NCBI GenBank assembly: GCA_036651815.1
Contig: JAVVXB010000008.1
Location: forward strand, 31,710-95,709
DNA: 64,000 bases
Reading direction: 5' to 3'
DNA from: JAVVXB01 sp036651815
GTDB taxonomy: Bacteria; Bacillota; Clostridia; Christensenellales; CAG-138
In this document: piece after piece, positions 1-9,339 of the stretch
How positions within the stretch are numbered: the first letter of the stretch is position 1
How the letters are laid out: each line of letters opens with the position of its first letter
Notes under the pieces: generated by a model
What the model was told of the DNA's origin: nothing
The model's database searches: none
Seen by the model: only the letters and a program-made list of their open reading frames with translations
Program-made: the position numbers and the translations under genes

Positions 1-51
1 ATTGCCGCAGCTGAAGCGGTTGAAGTGACACTGATCAAAACCAAAGGTTAA
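1..51 (+). CDS. 3' end of an unidentified gene (partial)
   Basis: An open frame entering from the left edge encodes 16 residues ending in TLIKTKG and stops at TAA 49-51. Too little is left to assign a family. It is followed by an inverted repeat (62-87) that could terminate its transcript. Confidence 0.45.
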   Translation: MAAAEAVEVTLIKTKG

Positions 52-61
52 GATCAGAATG

Positions 62-87
62 AATTTGCAATAAAATAATTGCAAATT
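62..87. promoter_or_regulatory. A/T-rich inverted repeat: weak terminator or operator
   Basis: Two perfect 10-nt arms (62-71 and 78-87) surround a 6-nt A-rich loop; a short T run follows on the + strand. It lies after the partial upstream gene and before the DeoR gene, so it may be a weak terminator or a binding site for the DeoR regulator. A TATAAT-like hexamer lies at 133-138 but without a convincing -35. Confidence 0.35.
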
Positions 88-169
88 TTGTAAAAACATT
101 TGGAAATGTGTGCCTTTCTGTTTTGTTTACTTTATAATTGACTTTATCAGGAACAAGGAGGTTACAAAT

Positions 170-943
170 ATGAATAAGGCAGAAAGGCACCTAAAAATTC
201 TGGACTACATGTTGTACAACGACAAAGCAGCAACCATTGATTTGCTGCGCGAGCTTTGTTGCGTAACAAGTGAAACCATTCGTAAAGACCTGATTGAAAT
301 GGAGGAGCAGCGGAAAGTTTGCCGGGTATTGGGCGGCGCGGTCCTCTATGAAAAAATCGATGAACGACCGTTTTTGAAACGATACAACGAAAATATTAAG
401 TTAAAGATGGAGATTGCGAAGACCGTTTCCACTATGATTGAGGATAAGGATTTTATTTCGTTGGATTCCGGTTCTACAAATCTCTGCCTTGGCATGAATT
501 TTCCAAAGCGTGTTGTTTCGGTACTGACAAATTCGTTGGATATTGCAAAAGAGCTATCCAAACATGAACATGTACGGGTATTTGTGGCCGGTGGCGAACT
601 GCGTGAAAAAAACATGTCCATGACCGGTGAGGGTACGGAACAATTCGTTCGGAATTATCGTGTAAAGAAAGTTTTTTTAACCAGTGAAGGGGTTGGGATT
701 GATTATGGAATTATGGATGCGCATGAGTCGGAAAGCCGAGTGAAGCGCGCGATGATGTCCATCGCAAATGAACGTTATTTGCTGGTTGACCACACAAAGT
801 TTTCAGTGATTACACCCATTTGTACCGCACCGTTGAAGGAACTGACGGCAATTATTACCGACTCAGAGATCAATCCGGATATTGTGGAGCGTTATACAGA
901 TGAGGGGATAAAAATCATTGTGTCGGATCCGCTGCTCACGTGA
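170..943 (+). CDS. DeoR-family transcriptional regulator
   Basis: A 257-residue regulator. The N-terminal ~60 residues form the DeoR winged helix (LLRELCCVTSETIRKDL), and the remainder is the sugar-phosphate-sensing DeoRC domain with its usual signatures: DSGSTN, VLTNSLDIAKEL, VAGGELR and LLVDHTKF. The start at 170 is preferred over an upstream in-frame ATG at 110 because an AAGGAGG box ends about 10 nt before it and family homology begins there. It stands just upstream of the rhamnose-type operon in the same direction, so by family habit it probably represses that operon and responds to a phosphorylated intermediate. That ligand and control link are inferred from position. Confidence 0.9.
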   Translation: MNKAERHLKILDYMLYNDKAATIDLLRELCCVTSETIRKDLIEMEEQRKVCRVLGGAVLYEKIDERPFLKRYNENIKLKMEIAKTVSTMIEDKDFISLDSGSTNLCLGMNFPKRVVSVLTNSLDIAKELSKHEHVRVFVAGGELREKNMSMTGEGTEQFVRNYRVKKVFLTSEGVGIDYGIMDAHESESRVKRAMMSIANERYLLVDHTKFSVITPICTAPLKELTAIITDSEINPDIVERYTDEGIKIIVSDPLLT

Positions 944-1056
944 ACAGAAGCAATCGCAGGATATCGTGGGTGACGGTGTTCCACCACATTTGAATATAGC
1001 GATATTGAAGAAAGGATGGCCGGTGCAAACAAGAAACTGCATCGAAAGAATACGGT

Positions 1057-2253
1057 ATGAAGACACATAACTTTCAAGTATTTAAAGAAAATCTGGCGGA
1101 TAAGCATGTAGATGCCGAATGGGCCCTTCAGGAATTAGATAGGCTCATAATTGAGATCCCATCTTGGGGGTTCTCTGCAGCGGGCACCCGATTCTATACA
1201 TTCACCCAGAAAGGCGACGCAAAAGATTTTTTTGAAAGAGCCGATGACTGTGAGCAGGTATTCAAGCATACGGGCGCGGGCAGCCAGATCTGCATGCATA
1301 TTCCGTGGGATCAATGCGATTATAAAGCGGCACGTTCGTATGTTGAGAACAAGCATATGACCTTTGGTACGCTGAACACCAACATGTTTCAGGATGATGA
1401 TTTTCGTTTAGGAACGTTGGCAAACGCTGAACAGCGGGTACGGGATAAGACAATTGAAACGCTTAAACATTGCATCGATGTAGCCAATGCAGTGGGGTCT
1501 AAATCCATCAATGTCTGGACCATTGATGGTAGCAATGTCCCTGGCCAGAACGATTTCCGCGCGCGCCGCAAATGGATGCTGGACTCTTTACAAAAAAGTT
1601 ATGCGCATTTGGGAGATTCTGATATCTGTTTTAACATCGAGTATAAGTTATTTGAACCATCGTCGTACCATAATGATATTGCAGACTGGGGTACCGCGCT
1701 GTATTATGCCAATCGATTGGGAAAGCAGGCGAAGGTAACGGTCGATCTGGGTCATCATGCGTTTGGCACAAACGTTGCGCAGATTGTTTCCTTGTTGATT
1801 GATGAAGGCAAACTAGGCGCATTCCATCTGAACGATAATAATTGTGGAGACGATGATTTGATTCCTGGTACCATCAATCCATTCCGTCTATTTGCCATTG
1901 AAAACGAGATGGTTGCAGGGATCTGCAATCCGATGACGGAAGGCGTGACGCGGAAGGTATTGCAGGGTATTGATACCAGCTTTTGTATTGAACCGCGTGT
2001 GGAGGCAATGATCATATCCGTATTGAATTTGCAAACTGCCTATGTCAAGGCCTTGCTGGTTGATCGGGTTGCTTTGGAAGAAAAGCAGATGAACAACGAT
2101 GTTCTTGGAGCCAACCGCTGCTTGATGGATGCTTTTAATACTGACATATCGCCGCTTCTTACGGAATGGCGCGCCAGGAAGGGCATCGAAGGCGATCCTT
2201 ATCTGAATTACAAGGGAAGCAAATATTGTCAGGATCGTGAAAAAAGAGGATAA
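1057..2253 (+). CDS. rhaI: L-rhamnose isomerase, Gram-positive/RhaI type
   Basis: A 398-residue xylose-isomerase-like TIM barrel of the RhaI group (distinct from E. coli RhaA), converting L-rhamnose to L-rhamnulose in the cytoplasm. Family signatures visible include PSWGF near the N terminus, HIPWD, NMFQDDDFRLG, a metal-binding glutamate in NIEYKLFEP, the aspartate/histidine segment VDLGHHAFGTN, FHLNDN, and the C-terminal run LGANRCLMDAFNTDISPLL. The length fits the family. The ribosome binding site is weak, so the start is chosen on homology. RhaI enzymes are often broad in substrate, so another deoxyhexose cannot be excluded, but the next two genes support rhamnose. Confidence 0.88.
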   Translation: MKTHNFQVFKENLADKHVDAEWALQELDRLIIEIPSWGFSAAGTRFYTFTQKGDAKDFFERADDCEQVFKHTGAGSQICMHIPWDQCDYKAARSYVENKHMTFGTLNTNMFQDDDFRLGTLANAEQRVRDKTIETLKHCIDVANAVGSKSINVWTIDGSNVPGQNDFRARRKWMLDSLQKSYAHLGDSDICFNIEYKLFEPSSYHNDIADWGTALYYANRLGKQAKVTVDLGHHAFGTNVAQIVSLLIDEGKLGAFHLNDNNCGDDDLIPGTINPFRLFAIENEMVAGICNPMTEGVTRKVLQGIDTSFCIEPRVEAMIISVLNLQTAYVKALLVDRVALEEKQMNNDVLGANRCLMDAFNTDISPLLTEWRARKGIEGDPYLNYKGSKYCQDREKRG

Positions 2254-2378
2254 CAAACCGTTTTAGTGCAGATTAAATCAAACAACGGGTTGTGGTTACC
2301 GCTTCACCGGATATCGGCTAGCCAGTGACGGTTGCGTGCCCGTATCATGTAATAACGAAATGAAATAAGGAAACTACT

Positions 2379-3086
2379 ATGCAGAAATACACGAAACAAT
2401 ATGAAAAAGAAATTCGAGAATTGGCGGATGCATGCAATTTATTAGGGAAAAAGAAACTGACATCATCTGTCGGTGGTAATCTTTCCTTGCGGGTTAGCCC
2501 GGAGCATATTCTGATTACACCAACGAGCATGCAGAAGGAATTCATTAAGCCGGAGGATATCTGCATCGTTGATTATGCGGGCAAAACAATTTACGCCCGC
2601 GAAGGGTTGGCGCCAACCAGCGAGACACCGTTTCATATAATGGTGATGAATAACCGTACGGACATTGTTTCTGCGGTGCATGCCCATTGTACGGTGCTGA
2701 GCGCATTTGCTATCTCAAAGACCAATTGGTTGGAGCAGCCTTTTTTTCCAGAACCCAGTATGGAAATTGGACCCATTATAACCGTTCCCTACGTGGAGCC
2801 TTCCTGTGATCGGCTTGCTGATCAGATTCAGCGGTATGTACACAAGTCCAATGGATTTTTGCTGCAAAACCATGGCGCATTAGCACTGAGCGCCAAGTCG
2901 GTTGGCGATGCGGTGGAAAAGCTTTATATGATGGAATCCATTGCAAAATCCGTTTATATGGCGGTTACGCTGGGCGAGACGAAAAAACTGACCAAGGATG
3001 AAATTCGAAAGATAGAGGAATTGCAGCTGGTTAAGGGACTGAAAACGGAAACGGAACCGATCACTGAATCGTTTCTGTTTGATTGA
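2379..3086 (+). CDS. rhaD: class II aldolase, rhamnulose/fuculose-1-phosphate type
   Basis: A 235-residue zinc-dependent class II aldolase (AraD/FucA fold). The histidine pair of the metal site is in VHAHCT, the third histidine in LLQNHGAL, and the acid/base glutamate is likely that of TSETPFH; GGNLS near residue 30 is the phosphate-binding loop typical of the family. In this operon it would split L-rhamnulose-1-phosphate into dihydroxyacetone phosphate and L-lactaldehyde. It resembles the shorter FucA-like aldolases more than the long E. coli RhaD, so the exact substrate is inferred from the neighbouring isomerase and kinase. It ends 8 nt before the kinase start. Confidence 0.82.
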   Translation: MQKYTKQYEKEIRELADACNLLGKKKLTSSVGGNLSLRVSPEHILITPTSMQKEFIKPEDICIVDYAGKTIYAREGLAPTSETPFHIMVMNNRTDIVSAVHAHCTVLSAFAISKTNWLEQPFFPEPSMEIGPIITVPYVEPSCDRLADQIQRYVHKSNGFLLQNHGALALSAKSVGDAVEKLYMMESIAKSVYMAVTLGETKKLTKDEIRKIEELQLVKGLKTETEPITESFLFD

Positions 3087-3094
3087 TTTAAGAT

Positions 3095-4567
3095 ATGAAC
3101 AAATACCTCTTGACAATTGATTTAGGTGCCTCAAATGGCAGGGGAATCGTATTTGCATACGACGGCAGCGGCATGAAACCCGTCTATGAACATCGTTTTG
3201 CGAACGAGATTGCGCTGCTGCGTGGTACTGCCTACTGGGACATACTGTATCTGTTTCAAAATATAAAAACGGCAATCCGTGATGCAGCCCATCGATTCGA
3301 AATTTCCAGCATCGGTATAGATACCTGGGGATTGGATTTTGGCTTGATTGGCTATGATGGAAATTTGATGGAAAATCCCGTTGCTTATCGGGATAAACGC
3401 ACCGATGGAATTATGGACGTGCTGTATCAACAGCTTCCGCAGCGCGATTTGTATTTTATGACGGGAACCCAGTGTTTGCCGGGCAATACAATCTATCAAC
3501 TGTATTATCTGCTAAAGAACCGTCCTGAGTTGTTGGATCGAACAAAAAAAATCCTGATGATGCCGGATCTGATGACCTATTTTTTGACGGGCGAGACGCA
3601 TACAGAGTTTACGATTGCTTCGACAATGCAATTGATGCAAATGGATCAACGCACTTGGAATTATGAGTTACTTGATCGGATCGGATTATCTCAAGAAAAA
3701 CTAACGGATATGATTTATCCAGGCGAACAAGCCTTTGCACTGAGTAGAGATTTGCAGCAGGAGCTGGGCGTCCACAATATCCCGGTTGTGAGCGTTGCAT
3801 CCCACGACACTGCGTCGGCGGTGATTTCAATACCAACGCTGGATGAGGAAAGTCTATATATCAGCAGCGGTACCTGGTCAATTATTGGTACGGAGCGCAG
3901 CGATCCACTGATTGACGAGACCAGTTATCGGGGCAACTATACCAACGAAGGTGGATTTGGCAAGACGATTCGCTATGCCAAAAGTCTGGTGGGGCTTTGG
4001 CTAATACAAGAATGTGTGCGTTGTTGGAAGGAAGCCGGGATCACCATCGGATACTCTGAAATTGAGGATCAGGTTCGGCAGGTCCAGCCGTTTATGTCGA
4101 TTATTGATCCACAGGATGCGGCGCTGCAAAACAAGTGCGATATGCCGCGTGAAATTGCGCGTCTGTGTGAGCAAAATCATCAGCATATACCAGAAACTGT
4201 TGGAGAATTTGCCAGATGCATCTATGAAAGCATGGCGTTGAACTATCGAAGGTCGGTCGAAATTTTAAAACAGCAGACGGGACGTGCGTATTCACAACTC
4301 TATGTTGTTGGTGGTGGTTCGCGGGCGAGTTTTCTCAACCAATGTATCGCAGACGCAACGGGGATTACGGTTGTTGCCGGGATGCCAGAAGCCACAGCTT
4401 ACGGTAACGCATTTGCACAACTGTATTGGGGCAGTGACATTGCTTCCATTCAGGATTATCGTGGAATGATTCGAAAAAACGAATCCAATGCGCGTATCTT
4501 TATTCCACAGAACACAGACGCATGGGAAGACACGTATTCGGCATTTGAGCAGATGAGCCAAGCGTAG
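3095..4567 (+). CDS. rhaB: rhamnulokinase (FGGY family)
   Basis: A 490-residue FGGY carbohydrate kinase that phosphorylates L-rhamnulose with ATP. The first ATPase-fold motif is DLGASNGRG at residues 8-16, the substrate loop holds GIDTWGLDFGL, and the second domain carries SHDTASAV, the SSGTWSIIG phosphate motif and VVGGGSRASFLNQ near the adenosine site. Order and length match RhaB rather than fuculokinase. Only 8 nt separate it from the aldolase, so the two are surely co-transcribed. Confidence 0.9.
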   Translation: MNKYLLTIDLGASNGRGIVFAYDGSGMKPVYEHRFANEIALLRGTAYWDILYLFQNIKTAIRDAAHRFEISSIGIDTWGLDFGLIGYDGNLMENPVAYRDKRTDGIMDVLYQQLPQRDLYFMTGTQCLPGNTIYQLYYLLKNRPELLDRTKKILMMPDLMTYFLTGETHTEFTIASTMQLMQMDQRTWNYELLDRIGLSQEKLTDMIYPGEQAFALSRDLQQELGVHNIPVVSVASHDTASAVISIPTLDEESLYISSGTWSIIGTERSDPLIDETSYRGNYTNEGGFGKTIRYAKSLVGLWLIQECVRCWKEAGITIGYSEIEDQVRQVQPFMSIIDPQDAALQNKCDMPREIARLCEQNHQHIPETVGEFARCIYESMALNYRRSVEILKQQTGRAYSQLYVVGGGSRASFLNQCIADATGITVVAGMPEATAYGNAFAQLYWGSDIASIQDYRGMIRKNESNARIFIPQNTDAWEDTYSAFEQMSQA

Positions 4568-4693
4568 CAAAAAGAAATCGCTGATTATAATAGAATTTGA
4601 CGGATGGTATTTCAAGTATTTTTCGGTACTTTATGGTTTGTGTTGCCCAAAATTGGGAATCACTGCATCAAATGCACAGAGGAGATTTGTAGC

Positions 4694-6445
4694 ATGAAAA
4701 AAATAATCAACGCGCCTGAGACGGTCGTTATTGAAATGTGCAATGGCATTGCCATGGCTCATCCACATTTGGAATTGATAGCAAAGTATAAGATTATCAA
4801 GAAAAAAGAGATCAATCGCAACAAAGTCAGTCTCATTAGTGGAGGCGGCAGTGGCCACGAACCTGCACATGCCGGCTTTGTCGGCAAAGGAATGCTGGAT
4901 GCCGCAGTGTGCGGAGACGTGTTTGCTTCACCATCTCAAATTCAGATCTACAAAGCGATTCAGGCAACGGCAAGCAATCAGGGTACCCTGCTGATTATTA
5001 AGAATTATAGTGGCGATGTCATGAATTTCAAAAATGCAGCGCGTTTAGCTCAAGAGGATACAACGGTTGATTATGTCATTGTCAATGATGACATTGCCGT
5101 GAAGGACAGCCTGTATACGGTTGGCCGCAGAGGCGTGGCGGGGACGGTACTTGTGCATAAGATTGCCGGTGCAGCTGCAGAGATGGGGCAGAACCTCCCC
5201 GGAGTGAAGGCTGCTGCGGAAAACGCCATTGCAAACATCAGAAGCTTGGGGGTTGCATTTTCTTCCTGCACGGTTCCGGCAAAAGGCACACCCACTTTTG
5301 AAATTGGTGAAAACGAAATGGAATTCGGTGTCGGCATTCATGGAGAACCAGGAATAAGTAGAGAAAAGGCTGTCACGGCGGATGAACTTGCGCACCGGAT
5401 GATTAATGCGTTAACCGAAGAATTAGGCATGGTTACCGGCAATGAAACCACACTGCTGGTGAATGGATTTGGCAGTACGCCGATGCAGGAACTGTATTTG
5501 CTCAGCAACGCGGCGTTCCGGGAAATCGCCGCAAGGGGCATTACCGTGTATCGCGTATTTGTTGGAAACTTTATGACGAGTATTGATATGATGGGCGCCT
5601 CAATTACCTTGATGAAGATGAATGCTCAACTGAGAGAATTGCTCTCTGCAGAGTGTGACGCACCTGCTTTTCACGTAAATGGTGAAACGCCTATTATATC
5701 CTATATTGATAGAAAACTGATCAGCGAGGAGAACAAGACCGTTTCATTCGGGATGTATGCCCATCAGCAGGATGCAGTGGTTACCGGAGAACAGTTAAGC
5801 CTGAAGAACATGATCTATTTGGTAGACCGCATGGGCACCTATATCATCGAAAATGAAGTGCCATTTTGCGAACTGGATGCGCATGCAGGCGATGGAGACT
5901 TTGGAATGAGCATTGCAAAAGGATTTAAGCAACTCAAACGGGAATGGCCTGCAATTATGGAGGAGAACTGCTCTGACATTGGTACGTTCTTGGAGGCCTG
6001 TGCCCTTATTATTATGGAATACTGCGGAGGCGCATCCGGCCCGATTTGGGGATCTGCGTTTCATGCGGCAGCCCGTGCTGTTAAGCATAAAATAACGTTG
6101 AACACGGCTGAATTCGCGGAGATGATGCAGTCAGCTGTTCGGGGAATTCAGCAGACCGGTGCGTGTTCGTTTGGCCGGGGCGCAGTGGTTGGCGACAAGA
6201 CTTTGATTGATGCCTTGGTGCCGTGTGCAGATGTATGGAGCGAGAATGCAAAGCGCTCAAATCATTTTAAAGCAATTTTTTCTGACGGTGCAAAATCGGC
6301 TGTTCAAGGGGCAAAGAAAACGGAAGCGATCATTGCGCGTATGGGGCGCGCGGGCGCTGTTGGCGAGCGGAGTCTCGGATATCCTGACGCCGGAGCCTAT
6401 GCTTTAGGTCAGATATTTACTGATCTGGCAAAGCATCTCGGATAG
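4694..6445 (+). CDS. dihydroxyacetone kinase-like fusion, DhaK + DhaL
   Basis: A 583-residue single-chain kinase. Residues 1-335 form the Dak1/DhaK substrate domain with GGGSGHEP (50-57) and the conserved His216 in GIHGEPG that covalently binds the keto group. Residues 360-583 form the Dak2/DhaL nucleotide domain with the Mg-binding aspartates Asp395, Asp400 and Asp402 in DAHAGDGDFG, then GGASGP and the C-terminal GERSLGYPDAG signature. No DhaM-type PTS partner is near, so it should use ATP. The start at 4694 follows GAGGAG; an earlier in-frame ATG at 4604 lacks support. Its place in a rhamnose operon is odd because the aldolase already yields a phosphorylated triose; members of this family also act on four-carbon ketoses. 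Confidence 0.85.
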   Translation: MKKIINAPETVVIEMCNGIAMAHPHLELIAKYKIIKKKEINRNKVSLISGGGSGHEPAHAGFVGKGMLDAAVCGDVFASPSQIQIYKAIQATASNQGTLLIIKNYSGDVMNFKNAARLAQEDTTVDYVIVNDDIAVKDSLYTVGRRGVAGTVLVHKIAGAAAEMGQNLPGVKAAAENAIANIRSLGVAFSSCTVPAKGTPTFEIGENEMEFGVGIHGEPGISREKAVTADELAHRMINALTEELGMVTGNETTLLVNGFGSTPMQELYLLSNAAFREIAARGITVYRVFVGNFMTSIDMMGASITLMKMNAQLRELLSAECDAPAFHVNGETPIISYIDRKLISEENKTVSFGMYAHQQDAVVTGEQLSLKNMIYLVDRMGTYIIENEVPFCELDAHAGDGDFGMSIAKGFKQLKREWPAIMEENCSDIGTFLEACALIIMEYCGGASGPIWGSAFHAAARAVKHKITLNTAEFAEMMQSAVRGIQQTGACSFGRGAVVGDKTLIDALVPCADVWSENAKRSNHFKAIFSDGAKSAVQGAKKTEAIIARMGRAGAVGERSLGYPDAGAYALGQIFTDLAKHLG

Positions 6446-6548
6446 TACTGCAACAATTTTGAAACGAACGTTTTGTTCATAAGATATATCGATAATCTAC
6501 GAGAACCGGATTATTTTCCACTAGCGATGATTTGATTTGAAGAACGTG

Positions 6549-6590
6549 CAGGAGTCCACTGAGCGGATAGGCTCAGTGGACTCCTGTGTT
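6549..6590 (+). terminator. intrinsic terminator of the rhamnose-type operon
   Basis: A perfect 16-bp stem (arms 6549-6564 and 6571-6586) with a 6-nt loop followed by TGTTTT. It also lies just beyond the stop of the convergent DUF11 gene and may serve both strands. Confidence 0.85.
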
Positions 6591-6654
6591 TTATATGCAG
6601 CCCGTTTTACGGGATTGGGTTAGCTGATCTTTAGCAGGGCACTTGCGTTGCCGT

Positions 6655-9039
6655 TCAGCATTTCGTGCCGCCGTCAATCTGACAGTCTACGGTGTTCAGT
6701 TTCATCATGAGAATGGATTCGAGCATCGACATGGCGTTGGTCATGTCGGTGACACTCTTGTTAAGGCACAAAAGTTGCTGCGGTGTTACGCCCGGCATGG
6801 AGACCATCCGCTGAATCTTTGCGCCCTCAGCGTTGGCGATAGCACCTAGTGCCGTCTCCTGCAAGGCAACGGATTCAATCAGATCAGTGATCTGCTGTTT
6901 GTAGTTATTTGTAAACACAACGGTGCTGGCCGGGTTGCTGGCACTGGTTGCGGTCACGTCGTCCACTGCGTTGGGGTTGACGGTGTAAGCATAAGCGGCA
7001 TTCGCAATGTTTACGATGGGATTCGGGTTTGGAATTGCCGTAACTTTTACCTGGTAGGTGATGGTCACGGTCTGTCCCGCGGGGATATCGCTTGTCAGCG
7101 TAATGGCTGTGGCTGGACTGCCAGTATAGGGTACGCTGACGGCAAGAGAACCTGGCATGAAAACCGTTCCATTGGGAATCGGGTCGGTGATTACAACCTT
7201 GTCGGCTGGAACGTTGCCGGTGTTGGTCACGGAGATGTTGTAGGTAATCACGTCGCCAATGTAGCCGATGCTTTCACTGGCAGACTTCGTGACAATCAAT
7301 TTCGCGGTGGAAACGGGTGTAGTTACCGTATTACTATTGCCGGTTGCTGTCACGCCGTTAGGGTTACTGGGGTCAACGGTATAAGCATACTTGACCGTTG
7401 CCGTGTTTGGAACAGGGTTGACCGGCGGTGCGCCAGCGGGCAGTGTTACCTGGAAGGTGATGGTCACCGTTCCACCTGCGGGGATTGGCGCAGTCAGCGT
7501 AATCGTTGAAGTAGGATCGCCGGTAAAGGGAACGCTGGCGGTGACGGAACCCGGTATATAGGTGGTTCCGGCTGGAATGACATCAGTAACAACCACATTG
7601 TTGGCTGCGACGTTTCCAGTATTTTTCAAGGTTAGCGTATAGGTCAAGGTGTCGCCAAATTGGGCGAAGAGAGGCGACGCAGACTTGATGAAATTGCCTT
7701 GTGAAGTCAAATCTGCATAGTTGATTTGGGTAGACACAGGGTTGGTGCTGCCGGAGGTACCGCCAGGAACGGTTGCGGAAGCGATATTCACAATCGGGTT
7801 GTTAATTGGTGTGGTACTTGCCACTTGGACCTGCCATGAAGCAGTCACTGTGCTGTTTGGCGGCATGGTGAGCGTAAGACCTGTCGCTGGTGTAGTTCCG
7901 GTGTAGGGAACGCTAACAACCAGATTTCCAATATAGGTTGTTCCCGCCGGAGTGGGGTCAGTAAACACAACACCGGGCAGTGGGAAGTTATTGGGATTGA
8001 TTCCCGTGACCGTATAGGTCAGAATGTCGCCCGGCTTAGCATATGTTTTATCAACGCTTTTTTTGAAAATTTCGGGGGCTGCGTTGAGAATGGTGTAAGT
8101 GACGATATCGCCAAGTGCCGGGGTGAAGTTAATAGGTAGAGTGCCTGTCGGTGGGATACTGCCACCGGGCGAGAGATTGACGGCGGAAACGGTCTGCGTG
8201 TAGCCATTCAGCGGCGTGACGCTGCCTGGTGCCATCTGTTCACTGATGGTATAGGTGCTGCCTGCAAGGCCATAGACCACGGCGCAGGGAGACTGCATAC
8301 CAACGGCAGAACCCTTGGTTGTGACTTGGTTATTGGGTGTGCCCGCAATATTCAATACGAACTGGTCTGCGGAGTCAATGCGGTCGCCAATGTTTTTGCA
8401 CAGGGTTACTTTGGTTACTGCAAAGCCGATTGCGACTGCTTCACGACCGATGCATGAAAGAGATAGACTGGTTGGATTTTGCGTTGTCATAATGTATGAT
8501 GCAGCAAGTCCCTGATTCAGCCCTGTGATAACTGCTGATTGGGTGCCGATACCTGCCAGAGAAGGCGGATTGCCACCAATAGTAGTAAAGAGATTCCAGG
8601 GAGTACCATTTGTGATCCAAGTCCAATTCTCGGTGTATTGTGGGAATGAATTTGTACTTTCCGCATCTGCTACCACAGCAGTATAGTTTGGAACGGGGTT
8701 GCCGTTGGGGTCTTTTACAACAATGTTACTGAGTACGACCACGCTGGGGCTGCCGTATGCAGGAAGCAGTGGGGTGTGGAGGGTGACGTTTCCCAGAATT
8801 CCGGTGTAGGCGGATGTTCCGAAATAGCTGAACCCTGGTGCGGCAGTGGGAAGTGCAGTGTAGGGGACAAAGGACGATGGCAGTGATTGAATATTAAAGG
8901 TAACGGTAGTGCCGTCGTTCAATGTACCGGTAAGGCCGTTGATGACCTGGCCGGGGTTGATTGTCAAATTGCCGAAGTTAAACCAGCCTATTCCACCCGC
9001 GCTTGGGCCGGAGCCGGCATTTGCATATGAAAAAGACAT
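6655..9039 (-). CDS. DUF11-repeat surface protein with C-terminal helical module
   Basis: A 794-residue protein without a visible signal peptide or membrane anchor. Residues 1-200 are Gly/Ser/Thr/Pro-rich and beta-like; 200-320 look like a prealbumin-type domain; three DUF11 repeats follow at about 326-440, 451-578 and 583-710, each with a GDxLTYT-like strand and a DPIPAGTTYI-like strand. The last 80 residues (713-785) switch to an alpha-helical segment (IESVALQETALGAIANAEG) that is clearly homologous to the small protein encoded upstream. DUF11 repeats form extended stalks on cell or spore surfaces. Lack of a signal peptide in a spore former would fit deposition from the mother cell on the spore, but that is inference. 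Confidence 0.85.
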   Translation of the reverse strand: MSFSYANAGSGPSAGGIGWFNFGNLTINPGQVINGLTGTLNDGTTVTFNIQSLPSSFVPYTALPTAAPGFSYFGTSAYTGILGNVTLHTPLLPAYGSPSVVVLSNIVVKDPNGNPVPNYTAVVADAESTNSFPQYTENWTWITNGTPWNLFTTIGGNPPSLAGIGTQSAVITGLNQGLAASYIMTTQNPTSLSLSCIGREAVAIGFAVTKVTLCKNIGDRIDSADQFVLNIAGTPNNQVTTKGSAVGMQSPCAVVYGLAGSTYTISEQMAPGSVTPLNGYTQTVSAVNLSPGGSIPPTGTLPINFTPALGDIVTYTILNAAPEIFKKSVDKTYAKPGDILTYTVTGINPNNFPLPGVVFTDPTPAGTTYIGNLVVSVPYTGTTPATGLTLTMPPNSTVTASWQVQVASTTPINNPIVNIASATVPGGTSGSTNPVSTQINYADLTSQGNFIKSASPLFAQFGDTLTYTLTLKNTGNVAANNVVVTDVIPAGTTYIPGSVTASVPFTGDPTSTITLTAPIPAGGTVTITFQVTLPAGAPPVNPVPNTATVKYAYTVDPSNPNGVTATGNSNTVTTPVSTAKLIVTKSASESIGYIGDVITYNISVTNTGNVPADKVVITDPIPNGTVFMPGSLAVSVPYTGSPATAITLTSDIPAGQTVTITYQVKVTAIPNPNPIVNIANAAYAYTVNPNAVDDVTATSASNPASTVVFTNNYKQQITDLIESVALQETALGAIANAEGAKIQRMVSMPGVTPQQLLCLNKSVTDMTNAMSMLESILMMKLNTVDCQIDGGTKC

Positions 9040-9066
9040 AAAGATCTCTCCTTTATATTAATTAAA

Positions 9067-9339
9067 CTACTGGCAGACTGTGCTGCTGAACAAATCCAAC
9101 TTGGCTTGCAGCTGCATTTCCAATCTGGAAATGGCACTGATTGCATCCTTCACGGATGCATTGACCGCCAACAGTTGCTGCGCGGACGCACCGCTATTGT
9201 TAATAACGGCCATCAGCTTTTCGCTCTCCGCGTTTAGAATATGTGCAAAAGCTGCTTCTTCTATTGCAACGGATTGAATGATGTCACCGATAGCTGTTCC
9301 CCTTGTAATAGTACTTGGTTGAATAATTGGCATTCCCAT
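9067..9339 (-). CDS. small helical protein related to the DUF11 protein C terminus
   Basis: A 90-residue protein made almost entirely of the helical module found at the end of the following DUF11 protein: IIQSVAIEEAAFAHILNAE here against LIESVALQETALGAIANAE there, then a shared region around AQQLLAVN / PQQLLCLN. A strong AAGGAGGG box precedes the ATG. It ends 27 nt before the DUF11 gene and is surely in one operon with it. From memory, similar SVAxEExAxxxIxNAE segments occur in clostridial and bacillar spore-surface proteins; that link was not checked. A co-assembly partner of the large protein is the simplest idea. Confidence 0.75.
   Translation of the reverse strand: MGMPIIQPSTITRGTAIGDIIQSVAIEEAAFAHILNAESEKLMAVINNSGASAQQLLAVNASVKDAISAISRLEMQLQAKLDLFSSTVCQ

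Noticed and set aside
4604..4693. N-terminal 30-residue extension of the dihydroxyacetone-kinase fusion
   Set aside because: The added residues do not fit the family and GAGGAG supports the ATG at 4694.
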